DNA of 64,000 nt from an uncultured Actinomycetes bacterium (GCA_946803585.1 CAMPEQ010000003.1:1-64000), one strand, 5' to 3'. Numbered from the stretch's first letter, positions 25,384 through 33,989 are shown. Notes: generated from the sequence alone by a model not told the origin. Numbers and translations are program-made.

Positions 25384-26001
25384 GTGAACGGATTGAAGAA
25401 GCGCGGATCTCTCCGCCGTCTTGCTGCCCTCGGTGTCGGTGTCGCGTCAGTGGCCCTCGTTGCTGGCTGTTCGAACGGCTTCGATGCCATGACCAGCACC
25501 CAGCAGCCTTCAGGCGATGGGCTCTACACCCAGGTCGGAAGCATCCAGATCAGAAATGCGATCTGGGTCCGCAGTACGACTGAACCGGCCAACATGACGC
25601 TCAGCGTGACCTTCGTGAACACTGGCAACAACGACGACGAACTGACCGAGGTCAGCACCACCCCGAAGGCCTTCGCGGTAGGCATCACCGGCAACACCCT
25701 CCAGCTCAAGCCATTCGTTGAGACCCGCGCCGGGTTCAATAGCGACCTCTACATCAACGCCTACGGCTTGAACACGGCACCGTCGAGCTGGGTCGAGACC
25801 ACGTTCCGCTTCCGCGATGCAGGCACCGTGAAGGGTTCGGTCCTTACCGTCCCAGCTGAAGGGAACTTCGAGGGTATCGAGCCAGTCCCCGCCACCATTG
25901 AAGGTGCGGTCAAGGAGGAAGTGAGCCCATCGGCGAGCCCCTCACCAACTGAATCGGGTCAGCTACCGCCCGAGGAGCCAATCGAACCGCAGGTTCCGTA
26001 G
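25384..26001 (+). CDS. lpqE: LpqE-like lipoprotein
   Basis: 205 residues. A basic start (NGLKKRGSLRR) and hydrophobic core lead to the lipobox VAGC, so it is exported and lipid-anchored. The mature part is a beta-rich domain of about 140 residues (SIQIRNAIWVRS, MTLSVTFVNTG) resembling the PCu(A)C-like sandwich, but without the Met/His copper ligands. It ends in a Pro/Ser/Glu tail. The position divergent from carD matches LpqE (Rv3584) of M. tuberculosis, whose role is not settled. An in-frame start at 25207 would run through the carD promoter and is rejected; the leaderless GTG directly precedes the signal peptide. Confidence 0.8.
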   Translation: MNGLKKRGSLRRLAALGVGVASVALVAGCSNGFDAMTSTQQPSGDGLYTQVGSIQIRNAIWVRSTTEPANMTLSVTFVNTGNNDDELTEVSTTPKAFAVGITGNTLQLKPFVETRAGFNSDLYINAYGLNTAPSSWVETTFRFRDAGTVKGSVLTVPAEGNFEGIEPVPATIEGAVKEEVSPSASPSPTESGQLPPEEPIEPQVP

Positions 26002-26050
26002 CGACCGCCGCGCTTTCGGTTACTCCACGACTCCCAGCCGTCGAGAACGA

Positions 26051-26737
26051 CTACGCGGCGAACTTGTATCCCAGCCCGCGCACCGTCACGAGGTAACGCG
26101 GATTCGACGGGTCAGGCTCGATTTTCGACCTGATCCGTTTCACGTGAACGTCGAGGGTCTTGGTGTCGCCGACGTAGTTTGATCCCCACACTCGATCGAT
26201 GAGTTGCGAGCGCGTCAGCACTCGTCCCGCATTGCGTAGCAGCAGTTCGAGCAACTCGAACTCCTTGAGCGGCAGCTTCACCTCCTCGCCACTGACCGAG
26301 ACGAGGTGACGGTCGACGTCCATCTCAACGGGTCCTGATGCGAGGGTGGCTGATTCGGGTTCCACTTCCGACACCGACGTCTGCCGACGCAGGACTGCGC
26401 GTACTCGGGCAACGAGCTCTCTGGTTGAGAACGGCTTGGTGACGTAGTCATCTGCCCCGAGTTCCAAACCCACCACCTTGTCGATCTCGCTGTCCTTTGC
26501 CGTCAACATGATGATCGGGACTTTGGAGGTCTGGCGTAACTGACGACACACCTCCGTACCGGGAACGCCCGGCAGCATCACATCGAGCAGGACGATGTCA
26601 GCGCTCTCACGGGCAAACAGTTCCAGTCCGGTGGCACCGTCTCCGGCCACTGCGACATCGAACCCCTCTTTTCGCAGCATGAACGATAGAGCGTCGCTAA
26701 ACGACGGCTCGTCTTCGACGATAAGGACCCTAGTCAT
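26051..26737 (-). CDS. regX3: Phosphate-responsive response regulator RegX3
   Basis: 228 residues. The receiver has VEDE, phosphoacceptor Asp52 in IVLLDVMLPG, and Lys in VTKPFSTRE. The OmpR-type winged helix has LPLKEFELLELLLRNAGRV and VRGLGYKFAA. Its position 3 bp after senX3, beside phoU and mshA, fits RegX3. That regulator controls pst and other phosphate genes through PHO boxes. Candidate binding sites are seen upstream of phoU (28110) and, more clearly, pstS (57554). Confidence 0.92.
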   Translation of the reverse strand: MTRVLIVEDEPSFSDALSFMLRKEGFDVAVAGDGATGLELFARESADIVLLDVMLPGVPGTEVCRQLRQTSKVPIIMLTAKDSEIDKVVGLELGADDYVTKPFSTRELVARVRAVLRRQTSVSEVEPESATLASGPVEMDVDRHLVSVSGEEVKLPLKEFELLELLLRNAGRVLTRSQLIDRVWGSNYVGDTKTLDVHVKRIRSKIEPDPSNPRYLVTVRGLGYKFAA

Positions 26738-26740
26738 GAT

Positions 26741-28045
26741 CTACTCGCTATCTTTATCGGGGACTTCGATGGATTCCGGGCCGATCCGAGTGGATCGCCC
26801 CAGGGCTTCTACCCGGTAGGAGTCCGAGAGAGCTAGCGACGGGAGCCGAAGGGTGAACGTGCTGCCCTCGCCCTCCACGGACCACACTGTGACCCGGCCA
26901 CCATGGTTCTGGCTGACGTGTTTCACGATCGATAGGCCAAGTCCGGTCCCGCCGGTTACGCGTGAGCGCGCCTGATCCACCCGGTAGAACCGCTCGAATA
27001 CCCGGTCGAGTTCCGCCGCCGGAATCCCGATCCCCTGATCAGTGATCGTGATCTCGACGAAGTCCTCGACTGCGCGGCTACCGATCGCAACATTGGTGTT
27101 GTTGCCGCTGTAGTTCACCGCATTGGCTAGCAGGTTCCTCAGCGCCGCAGTGAGTTGACTTTCCACCCCATATACCGCGAGGGAATGTTCACCACCCACC
27201 CGAATATCGATCTCTTTGGACTGGGCCGCCGTTCGCATAGCGTCAACTGCTTCACTAATCACCGCATCGACGTCAACGGGCGCAGCGTGCAACATCGGAT
27301 CGTCGCCCTGCAGCCGCGATAGGTCGACGAGGTCCCCAACCAGGTGAGCCAACCGGGCACTCTCAACTCGCATACGGTCGGCGAAGTGTCGCACCTCGTC
27401 AGGTTGATCGGCAGCCTCTAGAACGGCTTCTGAGAGAAGCGAGAGCGCACCCACGGGGGTCTTTAACTCATGGCTAACGTTGACGACGAAATCGCGGCGA
27501 ACATCGTCTATTCGGCGAGTACTCGATACGTCGTCAGCAAGGACGATCGCCACCGTGCTATTCAGCGGCGCTACGCGCGTTTGCAGGTCAATCCGGCCGG
27601 TGGCCACCGGGTTTCGGCGAACGCTCACCAGCTCGTCACGCACGATGCCGCCTCGGTGGACGTCACTGACCATCGAGGAAACCTGCGGGGAAGCTACTCG
27701 GTCACCGTGGACGAGTCCCAGGCTGAAGGCGTCATCGCAGGCCGCTACGACGAACCCAGTACGGGAGTTCACGAGCATGACGGGCCCGGCGATCGCGTCG
27801 AAGAGCCGCTGTAGTTCCGGCAGTGCCAGTGAGGTATCGATCCGGCTTGGCCCCGAGGTCAGGTCTTGGACATCGGAAGATGAGGCAGTGTCACCGTGTG
27901 CAGGGTCGCGGTGGCGCCCAAGGAGCCAAACAACGAGTCCCCCGAGCAGTAGGCCGACGAGAACCGCGACGACAAGCCAGAGCGCTTCCTCGGCCGCAAA
28001 TCCTGGCGCAGGGCTCGCCACCAGACTGACCACACCGCTGAACAC
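26741..28045 (-). CDS. senX3: Phosphate sensor histidine kinase SenX3
   Basis: 434 residues. One clear hydrophobic segment lies at about 21-43, followed by a cytoplasmic PAS-like domain (about 75-175). The HisKA domain has His192 in FVVNVSHELKTPVGALSLL. The HATPase domain has NLLANAVNYSG, DQGIGIP and GTGLGLSIVKHV. M. tuberculosis SenX3 is usually described with two membrane segments; here only one is obvious. Its sensing is thought to occur via the Pst transporter and PhoU rather than a periplasmic domain. The start is a GTG with TATGAT 6 nt upstream (leaderless pattern). regX3 follows after 3 bp. Confidence 0.9.
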   Translation of the reverse strand: MFSGVVSLVASPAPGFAAEEALWLVVAVLVGLLLGGLVVWLLGRHRDPAHGDTASSSDVQDLTSGPSRIDTSLALPELQRLFDAIAGPVMLVNSRTGFVVAACDDAFSLGLVHGDRVASPQVSSMVSDVHRGGIVRDELVSVRRNPVATGRIDLQTRVAPLNSTVAIVLADDVSSTRRIDDVRRDFVVNVSHELKTPVGALSLLSEAVLEAADQPDEVRHFADRMRVESARLAHLVGDLVDLSRLQGDDPMLHAAPVDVDAVISEAVDAMRTAAQSKEIDIRVGGEHSLAVYGVESQLTAALRNLLANAVNYSGNNTNVAIGSRAVEDFVEITITDQGIGIPAAELDRVFERFYRVDQARSRVTGGTGLGLSIVKHVSQNHGGRVTVWSVEGEGSTFTLRLPSLALSDSYRVEALGRSTRIGPESIEVPDKDSE

Positions 28046-28051
28046 AACCCG

Positions 28052-28057
28052 ATCATA
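28052..28057 (-). promoter_or_regulatory. -10 element, leaderless senX3-regX3
   Basis: Minus-strand TATGAT lies 6 nt before the GTG of senX3. No Shine-Dalgarno sequence separates them and no -35 consensus is visible. Confidence 0.5.
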
Positions 28058-28109
28058 CGGCGAAGCACACGCCCGGCAGTGCCATCCACAGGCGCTAGAC
28101 GGTGACTCG

Positions 28110-28131
28110 TCACCTGCCGTTCACTTTCAAC
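28110..28131 (+). promoter_or_regulatory. Possible PHO box between senX3 and phoU
   Basis: TCACCT at 28110 and TCACTT at 28121 are 11 bp apart, and a weaker CCCTGC follows at 28132. The spacing and TCAC core match the better PHO box at 57554, so RegX3 may control phoU and its own operon here. The match is imperfect. Confidence 0.4.
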
Positions 28132-28212
28132 CCCTGCCGTTTGCCTAGGTTCGGCCAACGTTAAGCGGCGGGCAATTCCAATGCCAGAGCATCCGAGCTA
28201 TCCTGAATCATC

Positions 28213-28872
28213 ATGCGAAGCGCTTACCACGAACAACTCGACCAGTTTGACGACGGCTTGGTCCGGATGACCACATTGGTCAATGCCGCGATGATTCGAG
28301 CCACGAATGCGTTACTAGACGCTGATTTGGAGCTGGCCGAGTCCGTCATCGCCGGGGACGACCAGATTGATGCGCTCGCCCATGACCTAGAGGACGAGGC
28401 GCTGCAACTCGTTGCGCTGCAAGCCCCGGTCGCCACTGATTTGCGCGTGCTTCTGTCTGGACTGCGCATCTCGGCGTCGCTCGAGCGGATGGGTGACCTA
28501 GCAGTTCACGTAGCAAAGGCAGCCCGGCTTCGTTACCCAGCAACGGCGGTACCGAGTGAGTTGCGCCAGGTCATCATCGACATGGGTGAAGTCGCTGAGC
28601 GCATCGTCCAGCGCACGGGCGAGGTCCTCGCCGACCGGGATGCCACGAAGGCTGCCGCACTGGCCATCATCGACGACGAGATGGATTCTCTACACCGACA
28701 ACTCTTCAACGCCGTACTGTCCGACGACTGGTCACATGGGGTTGAAGCCGCCATTGACGTCACGTTGGTCTCGCGCTACTACGAGCGATTCGCTGATCAC
28801 GCGGTAACGATCGGTAAGCGCGTCGTGCACATCGTCACCGGCGAGCCCTACAGCACCGCCGGGATCGAATAA
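28213..28872 (+). CDS. phoU: Phosphate transport regulator PhoU
   Basis: 219 residues, all helical, with the two-repeat PhoU layout. Each repeat has a conserved metal-binding or kinase-contact helix (DLEDEALQLVALQAPVATDL in the first, IDDEMDSLHRQLFNAV in the second). PhoU links the Pst transporter to the phosphate kinase and dampens signalling when phosphate is plentiful. It is divergent from senX3, an arrangement common in actinobacteria. TATCCT lies 8 nt before the ATG, again a leaderless pattern. Confidence 0.92.
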   Translation: MRSAYHEQLDQFDDGLVRMTTLVNAAMIRATNALLDADLELAESVIAGDDQIDALAHDLEDEALQLVALQAPVATDLRVLLSGLRISASLERMGDLAVHVAKAARLRYPATAVPSELRQVIIDMGEVAERIVQRTGEVLADRDATKAAALAIIDDEMDSLHRQLFNAVLSDDWSHGVEAAIDVTLVSRYYERFADHAVTIGKRVVHIVTGEPYSTAGIE

Positions 28873-28991
28873 CACCAGACCGGTTCTGGGCCGCTCCCCC
28901 TTGTGGCTCGCGGGAATACCCGTAGCTAACATCGACGTTGGAATCCTCGGGAAGGCGATTCCACAGCGTTGACGTGAGGTAGGTGACCTGA

Positions 28992-30308
28992 GTGGGCGAA
29001 GTATCCGAGTTTGGGCGACCACGTATCCCCCGCAGGGTTGCCATGCTGTCGGTTCACACTTCGCCGCTCGACCAGCCCGGCACTGGTGACGCGGGCGGCC
29101 TCAATGTCTACCTCGTCGAACTGTCCAAACGCCTAGCGATGGCCGGGACAAAAGTTGAGATCTTCACCCGAGCTACGAGTAGCTCGCAACGCTCACCGGC
29201 GCCGCTCGCTCCAGGAGTCCTTGTCCACCATGTGGAAGCGGGACCACTACATCCGGTTGAGAAACACGATCTGCCTGCGCAATTGTGCGCGCTTACAGCG
29301 GGCGTCTTGCGAACGGAGGCGAGTCGGCCGCGCGGCTGGTACGACATCGTTCATTCGCACTACTGGCTCTCAGGCCAGGTGGCCTCGGTCGCGAGCGAAC
29401 GATGGAATGTTCCGCTAGTCCACTCGATGCATACGATGGCGAAGGTAAAGAACCGATCCCTGGCCGAGGGTGACAAGCCAGAGCCTTCGATGCGAGTAAT
29501 GGGCGAGCAACAGGTCGTGGACTACAGCGACAAGATCATTGCGAACACTGCCACCGAGGCCCAGGAGCTAGTCAACCTCTACGGTGCGCAGTCCCACCAG
29601 ACGGCCGTCGTTCACCCGGGGGTCGATCTCGATCACTTCACCCCTGGCGACACAGCGAGGTCAAGAGGTCGAGTCGGGCTCCCACGAGATGCTCAGGTTC
29701 TACTCTTCGTCGGACGGGTGCAGCCGCTCAAAGCGCCCGATGTGCTGGTCCGTCTGACGGCAGATCTGGTTCGCCGAAACCCGACGCTTCGCGATTCGCT
29801 GATCTCCGTCATCTGCGGCGGCCCCTCTGGTGCCGGCCCAGAGCGCCTCGATGAGCTACACAAACTTGCCGCCGAACTCGGGGTCACTGACGTCGTCCGT
29901 TTTGTCCCGCCCGCTAACCGTGACGACCTAGCCGACTGGTATCGCAGCGCGGATATCGTCGTGGTTCCGTCCTACTCGGAGTCGTTCGGATTGGTCGCGA
30001 TCGAGGCTCAGGCATGTGGGACGCCCGTGGTTGCCGCCGATGTCGGTGGACTCGCGACCGCAGTCAGGCATGGGCACTCCGGACTACTTGTGGCTGATCA
30101 CGAACCTTCATCGTGGCATTCCCTCGTCTCGGACCTCCTAGCCGGCGATCAGCATCGAGAGCGTCTGGCACTCGGCGCGCGAACACATGCGGCCGAGTTC
30201 AGTTGGACCGCAACCGCGGCGGCAACGACGCGCGTTTACCGAGACGCGATCGCAGGTCGACGTATCGCTTCGGCCGGGCGCGACCACCATGTTGGGAGCC
30301 CTGCATGA
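28992..30308 (+). CDS. mshA: D-inositol-3-phosphate glycosyltransferase (mycothiol synthesis step 1)
   Basis: 438 residues, GT4 family with GT-B fold. The N-terminal domain has AMLSVHTSPLDQPG and DAGGLNVYLVELSKRLA, the acceptor-site signature of MshA. The C-terminal domain has VGRVQPLKAPDVLV and the nucleotide-sugar site SYSESFGLVAIEAQACGTPV. It joins GlcNAc to inositol 3-phosphate to begin mycothiol synthesis. The start is GTG preceded by GAGGT. The stop overlaps the following YbjN gene by 4 bp. The presence of mshD at 47775 supports the pathway. Confidence 0.93.
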   Translation: MGEVSEFGRPRIPRRVAMLSVHTSPLDQPGTGDAGGLNVYLVELSKRLAMAGTKVEIFTRATSSSQRSPAPLAPGVLVHHVEAGPLHPVEKHDLPAQLCALTAGVLRTEASRPRGWYDIVHSHYWLSGQVASVASERWNVPLVHSMHTMAKVKNRSLAEGDKPEPSMRVMGEQQVVDYSDKIIANTATEAQELVNLYGAQSHQTAVVHPGVDLDHFTPGDTARSRGRVGLPRDAQVLLFVGRVQPLKAPDVLVRLTADLVRRNPTLRDSLISVICGGPSGAGPERLDELHKLAAELGVTDVVRFVPPANRDDLADWYRSADIVVVPSYSESFGLVAIEAQACGTPVVAADVGGLATAVRHGHSGLLVADHEPSSWHSLVSDLLAGDQHRERLALGARTHAAEFSWTATAAATTRVYRDAIAGRRIASAGRDHHVGSPA

Positions 30309-30850
30309 CCAGTGACACACCAGACGCTAGAGCGGGTGCAGGAACGGACACGGCGAAGGTAATCGCGACCTATCTAGCCGACAACGAGATCGATTTTGAG
30401 CAGACGTCGACGAGTGTGTTCACGGCAGTTCTGCCCGGCGAACACCGCCTGCGCACGACCGTCTCGATAGTCGTCGGCACGTACTCGGTCTCCATCAACG
30501 CATTCGTCGTTCGCAATCCCGACGAGAACCATGAGCGCGTCTATCGTTGGCTACTGCAACGCAACCAACGGATGTATGCGGTCAGCTACGCAATCGACCA
30601 CCTCGGCGATATCTACCTAGTTGCCAAGGTCTCCCTGGCCGCGATCGATCCAGACGAACTCGATCGCTTGATGGGCACCATCCTGGAGAACTCCGACGGT
30701 GCATTCGACTACCTACTCGAGCTCGGGTTCGAGACCGCGATTCGGCGTGAATGGAAGTGGCGCTTGGATCGGGGCGAATCGACGCGCAATCTCGCGGCCT
30801 TTGAACACCTCTCGACTCCGATCGAATCTCAACCGCCGGAACCCGAGTAG
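30305..30850 (+). CDS. YbjN domain protein
   Basis: 181 residues. A conserved YbjN fold (about 20-150) of the type seen in secretion chaperone-like proteins: [29 protein letters not shown]-like segment ([20 protein letters not shown]), and [20 protein letters not shown]. Function is unknown. The ATG overlaps the mshA stop (ATGA), so translation is coupled. The order mshA, YbjN, gpmA matches M. tuberculosis Rv0486-Rv0487-Rv0489, which suggests a conserved unit rather than chance. Confidence 0.82.
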   Translation: MTSDTPDARAGAGTDTAKVIATYLADNEIDFEQTSTSVFTAVLPGEHRLRTTVSIVVGTYSVSINAFVVRNPDENHERVYRWLLQRNQRMYAVSYAIDHLGDIYLVAKVSLAAIDPDELDRLMGTILENSDGAFDYLLELGFETAIRREWKWRLDRGESTRNLAAFEHLSTPIESQPPEPE

Positions 30851-30918
30851 CACCTCGGGACGCTGACAGAGCGCTAGCCCGCTCATTCCGCCAACTCCCA
30901 ATACGGCAAGATGGGCTC

Positions 30919-31677
30919 ATGTCTGCTGCTGAAACTCGCACCCTCATCTTGTTACGCCACGGCCAAAGTAGCTGGAACGCAAAGAACCTGTTTACCGGCT
31001 GGGTCGATGTAGATCTCACCGAGCAGGGTGTCGCGGAAGCCACCCAAGGGGGCGTCCTGCTTGCCGAAGCCGGCCTACTTCCCGATGTCTTGCACACCTC
31101 CGTACTAAAACGAGCGATCACCACATCGCAGTTGGCGCTGGCTGCCTGCCAGCGATCCTGGATTCCAGTTCGACGATCGTGGCGCCTCAACGAACGCCAC
31201 TACGGTGCACTCCAAGGCAAAGATAAGAAGCAGACCCTCGCCGAGTACGGTCCAGAACAGTTCGCGATTTGGCGCAGGTCCTTCGACACCGCGCCACCAC
31301 CCATCGCGCCGGACTCTGAGTTCGCCCAGAATGACGACGTTCGCTACGCGAGCCTTCCCCCAGAACTGGTTCCCACGACCGAGTGCCTATCGGATGTCAT
31401 CGATCGAATGCTGCCCTACTGGTATGACTCAATCGTGGCAGATCTGGGCCAAAACAAGACGGTGCTGGTAACAGCACACGGCAACTCGCTGAGGGGCCTG
31501 GTCAAACATCTAGATGGGATCTCCGACGCCGATATTGCCGGGTTGAACATCCCCACGGGTATCCCGCTGGTCTACGAACTAGACGAGCACATGGTGCCGA
31601 CTACTCCTGGTGGACGCTACCTCGATCCAGCTGCGGCCTCCGCTGCGGCCGAGGCCGTGGCGAATCAGGGCCGCTAA
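30919..31677 (+). CDS. gpmA: 2,3-bisphosphoglycerate-dependent phosphoglycerate mutase
   Basis: 252 residues. The phosphohistidine motif is [10 protein letters not shown] (His14) and the second catalytic His is in [12 protein letters not shown]. The substrate loop [12 protein letters not shown] and the segment [15 protein letters not shown] identify a true mutase rather than a general phosphatase. It interconverts 3- and 2-phosphoglycerate in glycolysis and gluconeogenesis. It stands 68 bp after the YbjN gene on the same strand. Confidence 0.94.
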   Translation: MSAAETRTLILLRHGQSSWNAKNLFTGWVDVDLTEQGVAEATQGGVLLAEAGLLPDVLHTSVLKRAITTSQLALAACQRSWIPVRRSWRLNERHYGALQGKDKKQTLAEYGPEQFAIWRRSFDTAPPPIAPDSEFAQNDDVRYASLPPELVPTTECLSDVIDRMLPYWYDSIVADLGQNKTVLVTAHGNSLRGLVKHLDGISDADIAGLNIPTGIPLVYELDEHMVPTTPGGRYLDPAAASAAAEAVANQGR

Positions 31678-31713
31678 GGGCGATTCAAGAAGTAGTCGGC
31701 AACGGCTTGGCTC

Positions 31714-31980
31714 TTAGCGCCGAGTGATCGCCAGCACTTTGGTTCGCACGTCAACCAAGTAGTAGACGGACAATACGACGCCGCCCATCCCGAGCAGGGA
31801 TATCCCGCCGAAGATAAAGATCACGACCGCCGCGATCGCGAGAAAGATCAGCCATGCCGGTTTGGTCTGGCGGTCAACCGCTGGGAATGCTGCGGCGGGG
31901 CGCAGCGCGCAATCAATAAGCGCCCAGGCAGCCAGCGCGAGCGTCAAAATGGTGACCAGGAACATCGCAGTTTCGAGCAT
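31714..31980 (-). CDS. DUF2516 small membrane protein
   Basis: 88 residues with an N-terminal helix (about 5-28), a short loop (RPAAAFPAVDRQTKPAW) and a second helix pair (about 42-75), ending in a basic tail (RTKVLAITRR). It matches the actinobacterial DUF2516 family. Position downstream of the HBHA-like gene mirrors Rv0476 after hbhA in M. tuberculosis. Function is unknown; a role beside the HBHA-like protein is possible from conserved order. Confidence 0.8.
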   Translation of the reverse strand: MLETAMFLVTILTLALAAWALIDCALRPAAAFPAVDRQTKPAWLIFLAIAAVVIFIFGGISLLGMGGVVLSVYYLVDVRTKVLAITRR

Positions 31981-32023
31981 GGCTTGAGGATACCTCCCGC
32001 CAACGGTCGCGACGAAGGCACGC

Positions 32024-32068
32024 GCTAGGGCCCACTACCGACTTGCGTAGCGGGCCCTAGGCTTTTTT
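32024..32068 (+). terminator. Intrinsic terminator facing the plus strand
   Basis: The stem CTAGGGCCC-a-CTAC pairs with GTAG-c-GGGCCCTAG across an 8-nt loop and is followed by six T on the plus strand. Genes on both sides here are on the minus strand, so it would stop plus-strand transcripts reading on from gpmA and entering the HBHA-like gene antisense. On the minus strand no T run follows the stem. Confidence 0.65.
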
Positions 32069-32086
32069 GCTTTAGAGGTTGCTGTC

Positions 32087-32749
32087 TTACAGACCGATCC
32101 GCTCACGGACGGTCAGGACTGCATCCTCGATGACCTTACGGAGCTCAGTGGAGCGAGCCTCGAAGTTGTCGCGGACATCCTCGGCGCGAGCGGTGTAACG
32201 CTCGCGAAGGTCGATGACAACCTCTTGGGCGCGAGCTGGAGCTGCGACAACAGCCTCTTGTACGTCTTCCAAGCGATCGGCGAGCTCGGCGCGAACCTCT
32301 GTTGCGTTGGGAAGCTCAACGGCCGGGATCTCCACCTTGCGGGTATCAACCTTGGGACGGGCACCGTTGCGAATACCGTCGATCGTGGGAAGCTCAACTG
32401 TTGGGACCGTTACCTTGCGGGCGCTGGTCACAGCGACTGGCTTGCGAACATTGTTGGTCTTGCGGGTTGGGCTCTTGACCGTCTTGGTCGCGGTATTCTT
32501 CGCGGCCGTGGTCTTCTTGGCTGCAGTCTTGCCAGCCGTGGTCGCCGTCTTCTTGGCGGTGGCCGTCTTAGTTGCTGCGGTCTTTGCTGTGACCTTCTTG
32601 GCAGTGGCTGCCTTCTTGGCGGTCGCCGTCTTGGCAGTACCGGTTGCGGCTGTTTTCTCTGCTGCCGTCTTCGCAGCGGTCGCTGGCTTGGCTACCGCGG
32701 GCTTGGCGTTGGTCTTGGTTGCGGTGGTCTTCTTGGCGGTGGTTGCCAT
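32087..32749 (-). CDS. HBHA-like Lys/Ala-rich protein with reversed domain order
   Basis: 220 residues. Residues 1 to about 110 consist of Lys/Ala/Thr repeats (TAKKTTA, TATAKK and similar), like histone H1 tails. Residues about 125-220 form a charged coiled coil (EVRAELADRLEDVQEAVVAA onward) ending in VRERIGL. Mycobacterial HBHA has the same two parts in opposite order: coiled coil first, then a Lys-rich tail that binds heparin and DNA. Gene order (XRE regulator before, DUF2516 after) matches the hbhA locus. The ATG at 32749 is preferred over 32758 because GAAAGGG stands 9 nt before it. It could be an adhesin, a nucleoid protein or lipid-inclusion protein; the sequence does not decide. The repeats may vary in length between strains. 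Confidence 0.7.
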   Translation of the reverse strand: MATTAKKTTATKTNAKPAVAKPATAAKTAAEKTAATGTAKTATAKKAATAKKVTAKTAATKTATAKKTATTAGKTAAKKTTAAKNTATKTVKSPTRKTNNVRKPVAVTSARKVTVPTVELPTIDGIRNGARPKVDTRKVEIPAVELPNATEVRAELADRLEDVQEAVVAAPARAQEVVIDLRERYTARAEDVRDNFEARSTELRKVIEDAVLTVRERIGL

Positions 32750-32767
32750 GGTGTTCATCCCTTTCGG

Positions 32768-33238
32768 TTATGCAGCGCTGTCAGGCGATGCGTTGTTCTG
32801 GTGGTCACTCTCGACGGGCGTGGAGTTCGCGACTGGCGACTCGTCTCTCCCCGAGGCTGTTCCCCCATCAGAGCCGGTAGCGTTCCCCGGCGTCTTTGCG
32901 GCATTTTCACTTTGAAAAGCCGCGTAGATTTCTAGAAGCACCTGCCGTTGACGATCGGTGATTGTCTGATCCGACAGCAGAGCGGCCGCCGTGGTGACGT
33001 CCCCTCGGTGATCTTCGAGAATTCCGGCTCTGACATACAGCGTCTCGGCCGAGATACGTAGACCTTTGGCGATTTGACTCAAGATCTCCGCACTAGGTTT
33101 ACGTGCGCCCCGCTCGATCTGACTCAGGTATGGGTTCGACACCCCAGCGCGCTCAGCCAGCTGCCTTAGTGACATCTCAGCTTGACCGCGCTGCTCGCGG
33201 ATGTAATCCCCGAGAGTGCTGACATCGATTGGTGACAT
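32768..33238 (-). CDS. XRE-family helix-turn-helix regulator
   Basis: 156 residues. The helix-turn-helix at about 10-65 is clear: SLRQLAERAGVSNPYLSQIE with RGARKPSAEILSQIAKGL. It is followed by a short helical segment (TITDRQRQVLLEIYAAFQSE) and a disordered tail rich in Ser, Asn, Gly and Asp. It corresponds by position to Rv0474, the regulator before hbhA. It ends 18 bp before the HBHA-like gene, so the two are probably one transcript. A palindromic TTGC-N4-GCAA lies 30-45 bp upstream and may be its operator (weak). Confidence 0.85.
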   Translation of the reverse strand: MSPIDVSTLGDYIREQRGQAEMSLRQLAERAGVSNPYLSQIERGARKPSAEILSQIAKGLRISAETLYVRAGILEDHRGDVTTAAALLSDQTITDRQRQVLLEIYAAFQSENAAKTPGNATGSDGGTASGRDESPVANSTPVESDHQNNASPDSAA

Positions 33239-33375
33239 GCCCTAAGTGTGCCCCGAGTGCTTGCTATTGCAAACCTTCGATCAAGGAAAATCTCGTGAAG
33301 TAGCACACAACGTCACGGAAACTGCCCAAAATAGGCCTCAGATCAGTGTTTAGCCTACCGTCAGTGGGGAAAGGG

Positions 33376-33939
33376 CTACTTTCTGCGAGCAGCTGCAAGC
33401 AGGTCATCAACTTGAGCAGACCCCTCGCGATACCGGCGAGTGAGCTCTGAGTTAAGCCCGTCCATCGTCTTATGAAGCTGCGAGCGCGCCTTGGACACTG
33501 CCTTCTCATGCCTGGCGAGGTTGTCGAGCATGGTTCGCAACTGCGGGTCCGAGACATCGGCCAGATTCATTGAGAGATCGTTAGCTGCCCGCTTCGCTGC
33601 TATCGCGGTTGCGTGTTTGGTCACCGGCTCATCGAGGCTCACATGTCGTGCGGAGCTCTTGAAGCTACTGGGGGCGTCGGCCAGGATCGCTGGCAAGCTG
33701 CTCAGAACGTCGTTGCCATGGCCGGCACGCCGAGCTAGCTCTGCTTTGATGATGTCGATCCGACCTTGCAGAAGACGCCGGACGTAGGACAGTTCCTTCT
33801 CTTCACTCTCGAGAGAATGCCGCGATTGCCGTAGTTCTTCTAGGCGAAGAGTCGTCACGTCAATTACGCGATCTGCGCTACCCTCCGTCGGAGTAGCGCC
33901 GTTGCGGTCGGTGTTGCTGCCTTGTTCGCCGTCTGCCAT
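33376..33939 (-). CDS. RsiG-like c-di-GMP-binding anti-sigma factor
   Basis: 187 residues, largely coiled coil. Two helices each carry the c-di-GMP signature described for Streptomyces RsiG, E-x3-S-x2-R-x3-Q-x3-D. The first is complete: Glu47, Ser51, Arg54, Gln58, Asp62. The second is Glu145, Ser149, Arg152, His156, Asp160, with His in place of Gln. A linker of about 75 residues joins them. In Streptomyces RsiG loaded with c-di-GMP holds sigma factor WhiG and delays sporulation genes. No sigma factor gene lies in this window. The ATG at 33939 has GGGGAG 7 nt upstream; an upstream extension to 34095 overlaps ygfZ and is rejected. A typical housekeeping promoter precedes it. Confidence 0.78.
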   Translation of the reverse strand: MADGEQGSNTDRNGATPTEGSADRVIDVTTLRLEELRQSRHSLESEEKELSYVRRLLQGRIDIIKAELARRAGHGNDVLSSLPAILADAPSSFKSSARHVSLDEPVTKHATAIAAKRAANDLSMNLADVSDPQLRTMLDNLARHEKAVSKARSQLHKTMDGLNSELTRRYREGSAQVDDLLAAARRK

Positions 33940-33989
33940 GGCGTTCTCCCCAGTTCCCACACGAGTGCTCGACAAGAGATTCCTTGACG

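Noticed and set aside
32214-32935. Long plus-strand open frames opposite the HBHA-like gene
   Set aside because: They are antisense readings of Lys/Ala/Thr repeats, which lack stop codons in several frames. They have no Shine-Dalgarno or -10 support, and the minus-strand gene fits a conserved locus.
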